The notes under the pieces were generated by a model, which searched no databases, had not been told where the DNA came from, and worked only from the letters and a program-made list of their open reading frames with translations. This document shows positions 35,395-44,251 of a stretch of DNA of 64,000 nucleotides, piece after piece. Source of the stretch: Bradyrhizobium sp. CB3481 (GTDB taxonomy: Bacteria > Pseudomonadota > Alphaproteobacteria > Rhizobiales > Xanthobacteraceae); the NCBI RefSeq assembly GCF_029714305.1, contig NZ_CP121647.1:3864501-3928500 (forward strand). The letters are read 5' to 3'. Numbering within the stretch: position 1 is the first letter of the stretch; every line of letters starts with the position of its first letter. A program made the position numbers and the translations under genes.

Positions 35395-36414
35395 TCAGAT
35401 CAGGAAGTGATCCTCCATCCATTGCATGCCGGCCGCATTGGCCTTGGTCACTACGGGCCCGTCGGTGATGACGTGCTTCGGGATACCCTGTCCGCTCTTC
35501 TCGCCCGCGGTCACCGCGGCGACGCCGGCGATGATGGCGCCGCCATGGATGCGGCAGGAGGGGTTGCGCACGGTCGCGAACATGCGGCCTTCGCTCACCG
35601 CCTGGATTGCCGGCGGCATGGCGTCGACGCCGCCGATCAGGATGTTGGTGCGGTTGCGGGCCTTCATGATGTTGGCGGCGGCCAGCGCCATGTCGTCATT
35701 GTGGAAGAACGCCGCGTCGATCTGCGGATATTTGGTCAGATAAGTCTCCCACAGCCGCGCCGCCTTGGAGACGTCCCAGTCCGCCGGCTGGGTGTCGAGC
35801 ACCTCGATGTTCGGGAACTGCTTGACGACGGATTCAAAGCCTTTGGCACGCCCTTGCGCGCCAGTGTGGCCGAGCGCGCCCTGTGTCATGATGATCTTGC
35901 CCTTGCCGCCGATGGCGTTGCACAGCGCCTGGGTCACCGACGCGCCCATGAATTCATTGTCGGGCGCCAGGAACGAATGGACCTTGATCTGGTCGAGCGG
36001 GGCGATCAGCGTGTCCATGTCGATCACGGGAATGCCGGCGTCGATCATCTTCTGCACGGGCTGGGTCAGCGTGCCGATGCCGAACGCCTGGATCGCGACG
36101 AAGTCCCATTTCTGCGAGGCCATGTTGTCGATGGCGGCGCGCTGCTTGACGGCGTCGAGCTGGCCGTCGAACCAGGTGACCTCGACGTTGAACAGCTTGC
36201 CCCACCATTCCGCCGCCTGCTTGCCTTGCGCGCACCAGGTGGCTTGCAGGCCGGCATTGGAGAACGCAGCCTTCAGCGGTTTCTCCGAACGCGCAGCTGC
36301 CGCCAGCGCCGAATTTATGCCGAGTCCCCCGAGCAGGGCGGTCGCTGCGCCAGCCGCGCCCGCCGCCTGAAGAAGGTCGCGCCTGGTCGTAACGGATTTG
36401 TCAGTTCCGGACAT
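35395..36414 (-). CDS. Sugar-type ABC transporter substrate-binding protein (Tat signal)
   Basis: 339 residues. The N-terminus TTRRDLLQAAGAAGAA holds twin arginines followed by a hydrophobic stretch and ALAAA cleavage region, a Tat export signal. The mature part is a type I periplasmic binding protein (Peripla_BP_4): FFHNDDMALAAANIMKA and GVDAMPPAIQAV are typical ribose-type blocks. A GGGAG site precedes ATG 36414. It is the first gene of the three-gene operon; the 151-base gap upstream contains a TATAAG on the minus strand close to the ribosome site but no clear -35. Confidence 0.9.
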   Translation of the reverse strand: MSGTDKSVTTRRDLLQAAGAAGAATALLGGLGINSALAAAARSEKPLKAAFSNAGLQATWCAQGKQAAEWWGKLFNVEVTWFDGQLDAVKQRAAIDNMASQKWDFVAIQAFGIGTLTQPVQKMIDAGIPVIDMDTLIAPLDQIKVHSFLAPDNEFMGASVTQALCNAIGGKGKIIMTQGALGHTGAQGRAKGFESVVKQFPNIEVLDTQPADWDVSKAARLWETYLTKYPQIDAAFFHNDDMALAAANIMKARNRTNILIGGVDAMPPAIQAVSEGRMFATVRNPSCRIHGGAIIAGVAAVTAGEKSGQGIPKHVITDGPVVTKANAAGMQWMEDHFLI

Positions 36415-36565
36415 CGTTTGCTCCCTCGCTTATATTGTTATCGCCGTCGGCGTCGATTGCACGCGCCGCGGATCGAGGCAGTGTTTCACACTCGGCGCAA
36501 TTGCGCCACGGGGTGACTTGATCGTCCGTATCAATGAGATCGGGGAAATTTTGCTGCGCGCCGCT

Positions 36566-36967
36566 TCACTGCGCTGCAACGAGGCTTTCGATCTCGCCGA
36601 GCAATTGCCGCCATGCTGCGTCGATATCGTCCGACCAGTCGGCGGCAATTACCTCACGCAGCGTCTGGGCGATCATGGCGAAGAACGCGACGAACAATTC
36701 GCGCGGCGTGCCATAGCCGTCATGGGACGAAACTTCCGAGGTGATCAGGCGGAAATGGCCAGTGCGCTCGCCGGCAAAGTCGAGGACGGCGTCGATCGTC
36801 AGCGCCAGCATCGAGCCCATGACGAGTTCGCCGCCGTCGGTGCGAAACAAGGCGCGCGCTTCTGGATGCGCGTCGAACAAGCGGCGATAGACCAGCGGCG
36901 TCAAATCTTCGCAGCGCGTGGCGGCCAGTTCAAAACTGCGCTCGATCGGATTTGACGATGCCATCAT
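36566..36967 (-). CDS. Globin-family protein
   Basis: 133 residues, the length of a single globin domain. PIERSFELAATRCEDLTPLVYRRLFDAHPEARALF (blocks SFELAATRCEDL and VYRRLFDAHPEARALF) matches helices A-C of bacterial globins with the conserved Phe after Asp-Ala-His-Pro. The proximal heme-His candidate is in SSHDGYGTPRELF, followed by helix G-H. No reductase domain is attached, so it is a stand-alone globin rather than a flavohaemoglobin. It may bind oxygen or NO. There are two tandem ATGs at 36967 and 36964 and no good ribosome site. A strong terminator lies 20 bases upstream, so it has its own promoter or is poorly expressed. Confidence 0.7.
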   Translation of the reverse strand: MMASSNPIERSFELAATRCEDLTPLVYRRLFDAHPEARALFRTDGGELVMGSMLALTIDAVLDFAGERTGHFRLITSEVSSHDGYGTPRELFVAFFAMIAQTLREVIAADWSDDIDAAWRQLLGEIESLVAAQ

Positions 36968-36986
36968 TGTCGTTTGCGATCGTCTC

Positions 36987-37017
36987 AAAAAAAAGAGCAG
37001 GGCTCGGAGCCCTGCTC
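36987..37017 (-). terminator. Strong intrinsic terminator for a minus-strand transcript
   Basis: Stem GAGCAGGGCT/AGCCCTGCTC (36995-37017) with a three-base loop, followed on the minus strand by eight T (A-run at 36987-36994). It must end a transcript coming from the right on the minus strand, yet no clear gene is there. Confidence 0.85.
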
Positions 37018-37429
37018 AAAAATTGTGTCGACCCTTAATTTCCTCGAAAATTTAGATTTGATCTTGATTGTCGAGGCGACGCTGCTTGTGCGCGTCAGGG
37101 CTCCTCCCGAGACTTGGACCACCAAGCTTTGCCTCTCGGCCAGCCTGAGCTTGAATTGGTAGACCATCTTCTTCGTCTTGTCACCATTTTCGGCAACGTT
37201 TGTTCAAAATTCCAGCACTCTGCGAAATGATTGGGAAATTGCAACTGATAGTTGTTGGTTTAGCTGCAATACGCCCGAGGCTTGGTATCATGGTAGGGCG
37301 CCCTCCAAATGGCGCAAAAGGCGTCGCTTTCCGCCAGCATCTCTCCTTGAAGCTGCAACATAGTTCCGGGAACCTCGTCTCGACTTCGGACTCCAGAGGT
37401 GATTATGGTCTGAAGCGGATGGATTCGTG
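37018..37429. other. AT-rich 412-base stretch; possible minus-strand small RNA next to the terminator
   Basis: This stretch is clearly richer in A and T than its surroundings. No convincing gene is present. A 60-codon minus-strand frame (36985-37167) exists, but it runs through the terminator stem and into the T-run, so it is unlikely to be coding. The terminator at 36987-37017 implies a minus-strand RNA from roughly 37150-37250, perhaps a small RNA. The right part up to the DUF2946 start shows nothing I can name. Confidence 0.35.
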
Positions 37430-37801
37430 ATGCGCGCGCGACTGAAGCATTTTCTGCCAATTGTCCTGATTGCCCTGGTGGTGCAGATTTTTGCGCCGAT
37501 CGGCGCATGTTGGGCGGCAAGCATCGCCGCTTCCGATCCGCTCGCCGGCGCCGTGATCTGCCACGGCAATGGTGGCCAAGGTGCCGGGCAGGCCGATCAG
37601 ATCAATCACCGCGCCCATGACGGATGTTGTTCGGTATGCAGCGTGCTGCATACCGGCGTGCCGGTTGACGTGCCGCACCTCGCGGCGATCGACGTCGATC
37701 GAGTTGCCGAGCAGGTGGCCTGGTTCGATTTTGCCTTCCGCCTGACGAACGCCCGGGCCGGCTCGCACGCGCAGGCCCGCGCGCCTCCCTCCATTTCCTG
37801 A
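37430..37801 (+). CDS. DUF2946-like secreted cysteine-rich protein, probably copper-related
   Basis: 123 residues. The N-terminal hydrophobic segment FLPIVLIALVVQIFAPIGACWAA acts as signal or anchor. The mature part contains VICHGNGG and DGCCSVCSVLHTG, the His/Cys pattern of the DUF2946 family, which often accompanies copper and TonB receptor genes. ATG 37430 directly follows a GTG; a GGATGG lies upstream. It is the first gene of a plus-strand cluster with a TonB receptor, BNR protein, thioredoxin and PCuAC. A periplasmic metal-binding role is inferred from context. Confidence 0.7.
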   Translation: MRARLKHFLPIVLIALVVQIFAPIGACWAASIAASDPLAGAVICHGNGGQGAGQADQINHRAHDGCCSVCSVLHTGVPVDVPHLAAIDVDRVAEQVAWFDFAFRLTNARAGSHAQARAPPSIS

Positions 37802-37895
37802 CTTCACTTGACCCTCGTCAATGGCGCGGCCCGTGGCTGTGCCAGTTCGTTCAGTTGAAGCAAGCCGGCCAAAGAGCTGGTGTCAGGAATGTCTT

Positions 37896-40280
37896 ATGTA
37901 CGCTCATCGTGCCTTGGGGAGCGCGAGCCTGCTGGTGCTCGGCAGCGCGCTATCCCTCATGCCCTCGAACGTGCCTGCCCAGACGGCGCTGCCGGCGGTG
38001 ACTGTCGATGCGCCGCGCGCCGCCGCCGCCAGACCTGCGGCCCGCAAGCCCGCCGTGCGTGCTGCCGCCCGAACGCAGGCGAGGCCGCCCTCGGCCAACC
38101 CCGCGCCCGCGGCGTCGCTGACCGCAGGCATCACGCCGAGCGTGGCGCGCGCGCTGCTGTTTCAGGCGTCCAACGGCCAGACCGAGACGACCATCGACCG
38201 CAGCCGGTTCGACAACCGCCCGGCATTCTCCGTGGCCGACGTGCTGCGCGAGAGCCCGGGCATCTCGGTGAAGCAGGGCAACGGCCCGCGCGATATCGGA
38301 ATCTCGATTCGCGGCTCCAACGCCCGCAACGGCTTTGGCATCCGCAACCTCGTGATCTTCGACGACGGCTTTCCGGTCACCCAGCCTGACGGGCTGTCGC
38401 GCAGCGACCTGATCGATCCCAAGGCCTATGGCGCGATCGACGTCATCCGCGGGCCATCGTCGGCGCTGTTCGGCAACTATGCCACCGGCGGCGCGCTCAA
38501 CTTCCGCACCCGCCCGGGCCGCAGCATCGACGGGGTCGAATACGGCGTCGAGGGCGGCAGCTTCGGCTATCTCAACAATTACCTTGCCGCCGGCAAGCAA
38601 GTCGGCAATTTCGAATACTCGTTGTTTGCCAGCGACGCGCGCGGCGATGGCTTTATCGGCAATAGCTGGTTCAATACCCAGACGGTGAATTTTCTCGGCA
38701 CGCTGCACGCGACGCCGGACGACCGTTTCACAGTCAAGTTTATTAATAACAATCTGGATACACGGCTGCCGCTCCGCCAGAATCTCACCCAGTATTATCA
38801 AAATCCGTTCCAGCAGGGCTGCACGACAGGCACGAACCTCGCGCTCGGATGCCCCACGGTGACGCTGAATAAGAACGGCTTCAATGCCATTGGCGGAACT
38901 GACACGGAAACCGCGGTGCAGGCGGGTCTCGGCCGCAACGACCGCCGGACCATCGTCGGCGGACGATGGGAGCACGACTTCGATAACACGACGACCTGGC
39001 GCAACCAGTTCGTGTTCGACGACCGCAACATCAGCCAGCCCACCGGCGCGACCAGCGCGATCGGCGATTTTCCGTCGTACAACTACATGAGCGACATCAC
39101 CAAGCGCGGCGAGATTTTCGGTCTGGAGTCAACTGCGTATTTCGGCGCCTTCTACAACACGCTGACAGCGTCGAGCGATACGCGCATGTTGATGCCAGGC
39201 GGCAATGCAACGCTGGGCAGGCTGCAGAGCAACACGTGGAGCGAAACGACTAACTACGGCGTTCGGGCGCGCGAGGAGTTGAAGCTGGCGCCGCAACTGA
39301 CGGCCGTTGCGGGAATCGGCTGGGAAACCACGCATCTGAAGGGAATCAATTCTGCCTACAATTACGGAAATTCGCCGGTCCCGAACCCGACGATCATTCC
39401 GACGACGGCCGACCGGCAATTCCAGAACACCGCGCCGGAGCTGGCGCTGCTCTACAAGCTCAATCCCGAATGGCTGTTCCGCGCGCGCGTTGCTACCGGC
39501 TACGGCACGCCGCAGATCGGAAACCTCTTCATTCTCCCAGACGGTACCAACGGCAACAACACGCAGCTCAGGACGCAGAAGAACATCGGCTATGACCTCG
39601 GCTTCGATTGGACGCCGAACAGCGCGCTCAAATTCAGCGCGACGGCCTTCTATGAGTTCTTCAAGGACGAGCTGGTGAGCCAGGCGACGCAGGTGGCGGG
39701 TGTCAGTTATATGTTCAACGCACCAAAGTCCGAACACCGCGGCGTCGAACTCGCCGCCGACTGGAAGTTCTATCCCGGCTGGCGCTTCACGGCGGCCTAC
39801 ACCTATCTCGATCAGTACTACACCGAATACACCGAAGACATCAGAAGTCCCGGTGCGGGCGGAACGGTCTTCAGCTTCAACCGTGCGGGCAACAAGATTC
39901 CCGGTATCTCGCCGCACGAACTGACGGCGCGGCTCGGCTACGAACAGATGTGGGGACCGCTTGCCGGGCTCGGAGCATTCGCCGAGGTGCAGTGGAAAGA
40001 TTCGTTCTACATGGACAACGCCAATCTGCAGAAGGCACCCGGCTACGAACTGGTCAATCTCAACGTCCACTACAAGACTGACCTCCAGTCCGACTACTTC
40101 AAGTCGTTGAATGTCTACTTCGAAGTCAGGAACGTGTTCGACCGGACCTACATTGCCTCCGCCAACAATATCGGAAACACGGTCAATGCTGCCGGCTTCC
40201 AGGGTCTCAGCACCACCGGCTCGATCTACGCCGGCTCGCCGCGCGCATTCATGGCCGGGATGAGGCTGGCGTTCAAATGA
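37896..40280 (+). CDS. TonB-dependent outer-membrane receptor, probable copper uptake
   Basis: 794 residues. The signal peptide is SLLVLGSALSLMPSNVPAQ. An Ala/Pro/Arg-rich linker follows, then the plug domain (VADVLRESPGISVKQGNGPRD, with GIRNLVIFDDGFPVTQPDG and DVIRGPSSALFGNYATGGALNF) and the 22-strand barrel ending in AGMRLAFK, a terminal aromatic residue as required for barrel insertion. The ATG at 37896 starts the signal peptide; the frame upstream to 37821 has no signal features. It sits between DUF2946 and a BNR protein in a cluster ending in a PCuAC chaperone, which suggests copper or a copper-chelate as ligand. The ligand is inferred only from neighbours. Confidence 0.88.
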   Translation: MYAHRALGSASLLVLGSALSLMPSNVPAQTALPAVTVDAPRAAAARPAARKPAVRAAARTQARPPSANPAPAASLTAGITPSVARALLFQASNGQTETTIDRSRFDNRPAFSVADVLRESPGISVKQGNGPRDIGISIRGSNARNGFGIRNLVIFDDGFPVTQPDGLSRSDLIDPKAYGAIDVIRGPSSALFGNYATGGALNFRTRPGRSIDGVEYGVEGGSFGYLNNYLAAGKQVGNFEYSLFASDARGDGFIGNSWFNTQTVNFLGTLHATPDDRFTVKFINNNLDTRLPLRQNLTQYYQNPFQQGCTTGTNLALGCPTVTLNKNGFNAIGGTDTETAVQAGLGRNDRRTIVGGRWEHDFDNTTTWRNQFVFDDRNISQPTGATSAIGDFPSYNYMSDITKRGEIFGLESTAYFGAFYNTLTASSDTRMLMPGGNATLGRLQSNTWSETTNYGVRAREELKLAPQLTAVAGIGWETTHLKGINSAYNYGNSPVPNPTIIPTTADRQFQNTAPELALLYKLNPEWLFRARVATGYGTPQIGNLFILPDGTNGNNTQLRTQKNIGYDLGFDWTPNSALKFSATAFYEFFKDELVSQATQVAGVSYMFNAPKSEHRGVELAADWKFYPGWRFTAAYTYLDQYYTEYTEDIRSPGAGGTVFSFNRAGNKIPGISPHELTARLGYEQMWGPLAGLGAFAEVQWKDSFYMDNANLQKAPGYELVNLNVHYKTDLQSDYFKSLNVYFEVRNVFDRTYIASANNIGNTVNAAGFQGLSTTGSIYAGSPRAFMAGMRLAFK

Positions 40281-40309
40281 CCGGACCACAACGCAAGAGG
40301 AGTAAAGCC

Positions 40310-41524
40310 ATGCTGCGAATGAGCCTGCTCGCGACGCTCGCTTTCACGCTTTGCCAGACCGCAGTGCATGCGCAGATGAGCCATCACCAGCATGCCTCGG
40401 AAGCGGCGTGCGAGGAGACGGCGCTGCGCTGTGCGTCGAAGGTTACACCGGCGTTTTCGTCAGATGGCACGCTGTGGCTTGCCTGGATGGCCGGCGGGCA
40501 CATCTCGGTGGCGAGTTCGAAAGATCAGGGTCGGAGTTTTTCGGCGCCCCTTCAGGTGACGAAGGAAAAGTATACCCTCGACTGGGGGCCGGATGCGCGG
40601 CCGCAGATCGTGCTGGACAAAAACGGCGGCATCGCGCTGGCGTTTTCGACCTTTCGCGACAAGGCGTTCAACGGCCAAGTGTTCGCGACCAAGTCGGCCG
40701 ATGGCGGTCAAAGCTTTGCTGAGCCGAAGCCGATCACGGCGAACAATGAGAGCCAGCGCTTTGTCGCGCTCGGTCTCGACACGGATGGTTCGGTGTTCGC
40801 GGCCTGGATCGACAAGCGCAACCGGGTGCCGGCGCGGGAGGGGGGCCGGAAGTACGAAGGGGCGGGGGTGTTCTTTGCGTCATCCAAGGACGGCGGCGCG
40901 ACCTATTCGGAGACGCAGCTAGCCGCCGACAACACCTGCGAATGCTGCCGCCTCGGCCTCGCATTCGCCGGTCCCGGCCGTCCCGTGCTCGTGTTCCGGA
41001 ACATTTTTGAAGGCGGCATTCGCGATCACGCGGTCATGACGTTTGCCGATCCGGCGACGCGCGGTGAGGTCCGCCGCGTCAGCCATGACGACTGGCAGAT
41101 CGCCGCGTGCCCGCATCATGGCCCGAGCCTGTCGATCTCGTCGGCGGGCACCTATCACGTGGCCTGGTTCACCAACGGAAAGGCGCGCAAGGGGCTGTTC
41201 TATGCCCGCTCGCAGGACGAAGGCCGCAGCTTCTCCGATCCCATTCCGCTCGGCCGCGCCGACCGCAATCCGACGCGGCCTTACGTTCTGGCCGGCCCGC
41301 ACGGCACCACCGTGGTCTGGAAGGAATTCGACGGCGAGAAGACCGCGGTCAATGCCATGACCTCGCATGACGAGGGCAAGAGTTGGTCGACGCCGTCGAC
41401 AATCGCCACCACGACGGATACGTCGGACCACCCGATGCTGGTCAGCGACGGACAGAAAACCTATCTGTCCTGGATGACCAAGGCCGACGGTTATCGCCTG
41501 CTGCCGATTGGAGGTGGATCATGA
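40310..41524 (+). CDS. Exported BNR/sialidase-like beta-propeller protein
   Basis: 404 residues. The signal peptide is MLRMSLLATLAFTLCQTAVHA. Five Asp-box repeats are visible: SKDQGRSFSAP, SADGGQSFAEP, SKDGGATYSET, SQDEGRSFSDP and SHDEGKSWSTP, so it is a six-bladed sialidase-type propeller. It lacks an obvious arginine triad, so sialidase activity is doubtful. The mature N-terminus has MSHHQH and a Cys pair, and the centre has CECCRLG, potential metal ligands. AAGAGGAG precedes ATG 40310. Its stop overlaps the thioredoxin start (ATGA). Role in a metal-uptake cluster is inferred. Confidence 0.75.
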   Translation: MLRMSLLATLAFTLCQTAVHAQMSHHQHASEAACEETALRCASKVTPAFSSDGTLWLAWMAGGHISVASSKDQGRSFSAPLQVTKEKYTLDWGPDARPQIVLDKNGGIALAFSTFRDKAFNGQVFATKSADGGQSFAEPKPITANNESQRFVALGLDTDGSVFAAWIDKRNRVPAREGGRKYEGAGVFFASSKDGGATYSETQLAADNTCECCRLGLAFAGPGRPVLVFRNIFEGGIRDHAVMTFADPATRGEVRRVSHDDWQIAACPHHGPSLSISSAGTYHVAWFTNGKARKGLFYARSQDEGRSFSDPIPLGRADRNPTRPYVLAGPHGTTVVWKEFDGEKTAVNAMTSHDEGKSWSTPSTIATTTDTSDHPMLVSDGQKTYLSWMTKADGYRLLPIGGGS

Positions 41525-42027
41525 GACGTCTGCTCCTTGCTCTCGTATTCCTCATCGCGTGCCTGGGCGAAGCGCCGATGGCCGAGTCGCCGTCTGCCGC
41601 GACGCTCAAGCCGTTCGTGCGGGGCAGCTGGCAGGAAATGCTGCGCGCGCATGCGGGCCGTCCGACGCTGGTGCATTTCTGGGGCGTCACTTGCGGCCCG
41701 TGCAAGGTCGAGCTGCCGCTGCTCGGCCAGTTCATGAAGGAACATCCCGAGCTCGACGTAGTCATGATCAGTGCCGATCTCGTTCCGAATCTGGAGGGGC
41801 CGACCCGCACGATGCTGCAGAAGGCCGGGCTTGCCTCGGCGGAGAACTGGATTTTCAGCGACGGCTTTGTCGAGCGCCTGCGGTTCGAGATCGATCCTGC
41901 CTGGCAGGGAGATATTCCCCGCACGCTGCTGATCGCGCGGGACGGAACGGTCACCACGATGGAGGGCTCGGCGGAAATGCCGGAGGTCGAAAAATGGCTG
42001 GGTCAGCAAAAGATGGCCGGCAAATAA
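41521..42027 (+). CDS. TlpA/ResA-like periplasmic thioredoxin-fold protein
   Basis: 168 residues. The N-terminus LLLALVFLIACLGEAPMA is a signal peptide or anchor. FWGVTCGPCKVELPLL carries the active CGPC motif (Cys58, Cys61), and IPRTLLIARDGTV holds the cis-proline. Such proteins reduce cysteine pairs in periplasmic copper chaperones or cytochrome c maturation. It overlaps the BNR gene by four bases, so both are probably translated together. It precedes the PCuAC gene by 108 bases, which hold a hairpin (ACAGCGG/CCGCTGT at 42080-42103). Confidence 0.85.
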   Translation: MRRLLLALVFLIACLGEAPMAESPSAATLKPFVRGSWQEMLRAHAGRPTLVHFWGVTCGPCKVELPLLGQFMKEHPELDVVMISADLVPNLEGPTRTMLQKAGLASAENWIFSDGFVERLRFEIDPAWQGDIPRTLLIARDGTVTTMEGSAEMPEVEKWLGQQKMAGK

Positions 42028-42135
42028 AGCCGCACTCCCGGTATTGTGAATTTCAACGTTGTATTCTCAAGTTAAGGCAACAGCGGTCCCGGTGGTCCGC
42101 TGTGCCGCCATACTTCATCAATCGAAAGACATCCA

Positions 42136-42636
42136 ATGAAACCCGTTCTGCAAGTCTTCGCCTTCGCGCTATTGGCACTGATCGGCGCGCCCGCACACGC
42201 CCAGGAAGTCAAGGCGGCAGACCTCGTCATCACACAGGCCTGGAGCCGCGCCACGCCCGGCGGCGCGAAGATTGCGGGCGGCTTTCTCACCATCGAGAAC
42301 AAGGGAACTGCGCCGGACCGGCTGATCAGCGGCGCCAGCGATATCGTGGGCAAAGTCGAGATCCACGAGATGGCCATGAACAATGGCGTCATGACCATGC
42401 GGCCGCTCGACAAGGGCCTCGCCATCGAGCCCGGCAAGACCGTCAAGCTCGCGCCGGGCGGCCATCATCTGATGCTGATGGATCTCAAGCAGCCGTTCAA
42501 GCAGGGCGACAAGGTGCCGCTGACGCTCGAGTTCGAGAAAGCGGGCAAGGTCGCGCTATCGCTCGACGTGCAGGGCGTCGGCGCGCAGGCGCCCGCGGGT
42601 GAAATGAAGCACGACCATTCCGGCATGAAGAAATAG
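42136..42636 (+). CDS. PCuAC-family periplasmic copper chaperone
   Basis: 166 residues. The signal peptide is QVFAFALLALIGAPAHA. The copper motif is complete: His77 and Met79 in IHEMAM, Met88 in TMRPL, and the His-His-x-Met of GGHHLMLM (His111, Met113), which fits H(M)X10MX21HXM with normal small variation. A C-terminal His/Met tail (KHDHSGMKK) may add metal affinity. PCuAC delivers Cu(I) to the CuA site of cytochrome oxidase together with Sco/TlpA-type proteins. PcuC of B. japonicum belongs to this family. It is the last gene of the cluster; 226 bases without a gene follow before proS. Confidence 0.9.
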   Translation: MKPVLQVFAFALLALIGAPAHAQEVKAADLVITQAWSRATPGGAKIAGGFLTIENKGTAPDRLISGASDIVGKVEIHEMAMNNGVMTMRPLDKGLAIEPGKTVKLAPGGHHLMLMDLKQPFKQGDKVPLTLEFEKAGKVALSLDVQGVGAQAPAGEMKHDHSGMKK

Positions 42637-42862
42637 CCGGTGGTTTGCAGCAGGGGCGCATTTGCACCGTGCCCACCATCCATCGGTGGATCGCGCGAGG
42701 GTGGGTTTGCCTATCTTGCAAATTCAACAATTCACCGTCGAAACGAGCTACAAATCCTCGTTTTCAGAGGGTTTTTCGTGGCCTCCGGCCTTGTATTTTC
42801 GCACCCGATCCGGTTTCACTGCACCTTCTTCTGCCTAGCCCACTGATTCCTCGAGTTGACCC

Positions 42863-44182
42863 ATGCGATTGTCGCGGTTTTTCCTGCCCATCCTGAAAGA
42901 GAATCCGAAAGAGGCGGAGATCGTCTCGCATCGTCTGATGCTGCGCGCGGGCATGATGCGGCAGGAAGCGGCCGGCATCTACGCCTGGCTGCCGCTGGGC
43001 TTCCGGGTATTGAAGAAAATCGAGCAGATCGTTCGCAAGGAGCAGGACCGCGCCGGCGCGCTGGAACTGTTGATGCCAACGCTGCAGCTCGCCGATCTCT
43101 GGCGCGAGAGCGGGCGCTATGACGCCTATGGTCCGGAGATGCTGCGCATCGCCGACCGCCACAAGCGCGAATTGCTGTATGGGCCGACCAACGAGGAAAT
43201 GATCACCGAGATCTTCCGCGCCTACATCAAGTCCTACCGCAGCCTGCCGCTCAACCTCTATCACATCCAGTGGAAGTTCCGCGATGAGCAGCGTCCGCGC
43301 TTCGGCGTGATGCGCGGCCGCGAATTCCTGATGAAGGACGCTTACTCCTTCGACATCGACGAGGCGGCGGCGCGGCGCGCCTACAACAAGATGTTCGTGG
43401 CCTATTTGCGCACTTTCGCGCGGATGGGATTGAAGGCGATTCCGATGCGGGCCGAGACCGGTCCGATCGGCGGCGATCTCAGCCATGAATTCATCGTGCT
43501 CGCGGAGACCGGCGAGTCCGGCGTTTATTGCGACAGCAACGTGCTCGATTTGCCGATTCCGCCCGACGATGTCGATTATGACGGCGATCTGACACCGATC
43601 ATCGAGCAGTGGACGTCGGTCTATGCCGCGACCGAGGACGTCCACGATGCCGCGCGCTACGAGCGCGAGGTGCCGGCCGACCGGCGCGTCAACACGAGGG
43701 GCATCGAGGTCGGCCAGATCTTCTATTTCGGCACCAAATATTCCGAGGCGATGAAGGCACTGGTGGCAGGGCCCGACGGCGTTGATGTGCCGATCCACGG
43801 CGGCTCCTACGGTGTCGGCGTCTCGCGCCTGGTCGGCGCCATCATCGAAGCCTGCCACGACGATGCCGGCATCAAATGGCCGGAAGCGGTGGCGCCGTTC
43901 ACCGCCGTGATCCTCAATCTGAAGCAGGGCGATGCCGCGGTCGACGGTGCCTGCGAAAAACTCTATCGCGAGTTGCAGACCAAGGGCGTCGACGTGCTCT
44001 ATGACGATACCGACCAGCGCGCCGGCGCAAAGTTCGCGGCCGCCGACCTGATCGGCATCCCCTGGCAGATCCTGGTTGGGCCAAAGGGTCTCGCCGAGGG
44101 CAAGCTCGAGATCAAGCGACGCAGCGACGGCTCGCGCGAGAATCTCAGTCCGGCGGAAGCGGTGGCGAAGATCGCGGGATAA
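42863..44182 (+). CDS. proS: Prolyl-tRNA synthetase (short alphaproteobacterial type)
   Basis: 439 residues of the class II fold. Motif 1 region is [20 protein letters not shown], motif 2 [27 protein letters not shown] (blocks [10 protein letters not shown] and [11 protein letters not shown]), and motif 3 [18 protein letters not shown]. An anticodon-binding domain ends the protein. At 439 residues it lacks the inserted editing domain of E. coli ProRS (572 residues), so clearance of mischarged Ala or Cys must come from a separate deacylase; one such YbaK-type gene lies at 55616-56083. The ATG at 42863 starts the conserved N-terminus. lolC follows 69 bases later. Confidence 0.96.
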   Translation: MRLSRFFLPILKENPKEAEIVSHRLMLRAGMMRQEAAGIYAWLPLGFRVLKKIEQIVRKEQDRAGALELLMPTLQLADLWRESGRYDAYGPEMLRIADRHKRELLYGPTNEEMITEIFRAYIKSYRSLPLNLYHIQWKFRDEQRPRFGVMRGREFLMKDAYSFDIDEAAARRAYNKMFVAYLRTFARMGLKAIPMRAETGPIGGDLSHEFIVLAETGESGVYCDSNVLDLPIPPDDVDYDGDLTPIIEQWTSVYAATEDVHDAARYEREVPADRRVNTRGIEVGQIFYFGTKYSEAMKALVAGPDGVDVPIHGGSYGVGVSRLVGAIIEACHDDAGIKWPEAVAPFTAVILNLKQGDAAVDGACEKLYRELQTKGVDVLYDDTDQRAGAKFAAADLIGIPWQILVGPKGLAEGKLEIKRRSDGSRENLSPAEAVAKIAG

Positions 44183-44251
44183 GATATCCACCGGGGTGGT
44201 AATGTTGGCCAATGAGGCCACATTTGGCCCGAATCATGGGATTATCGAGTA

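Noticed and set aside
36985..37167. 60-codon minus-strand frame in the AT-rich patch
   Set aside because: Its last codons lie inside the intrinsic terminator stem and the T-run, which real genes avoid.
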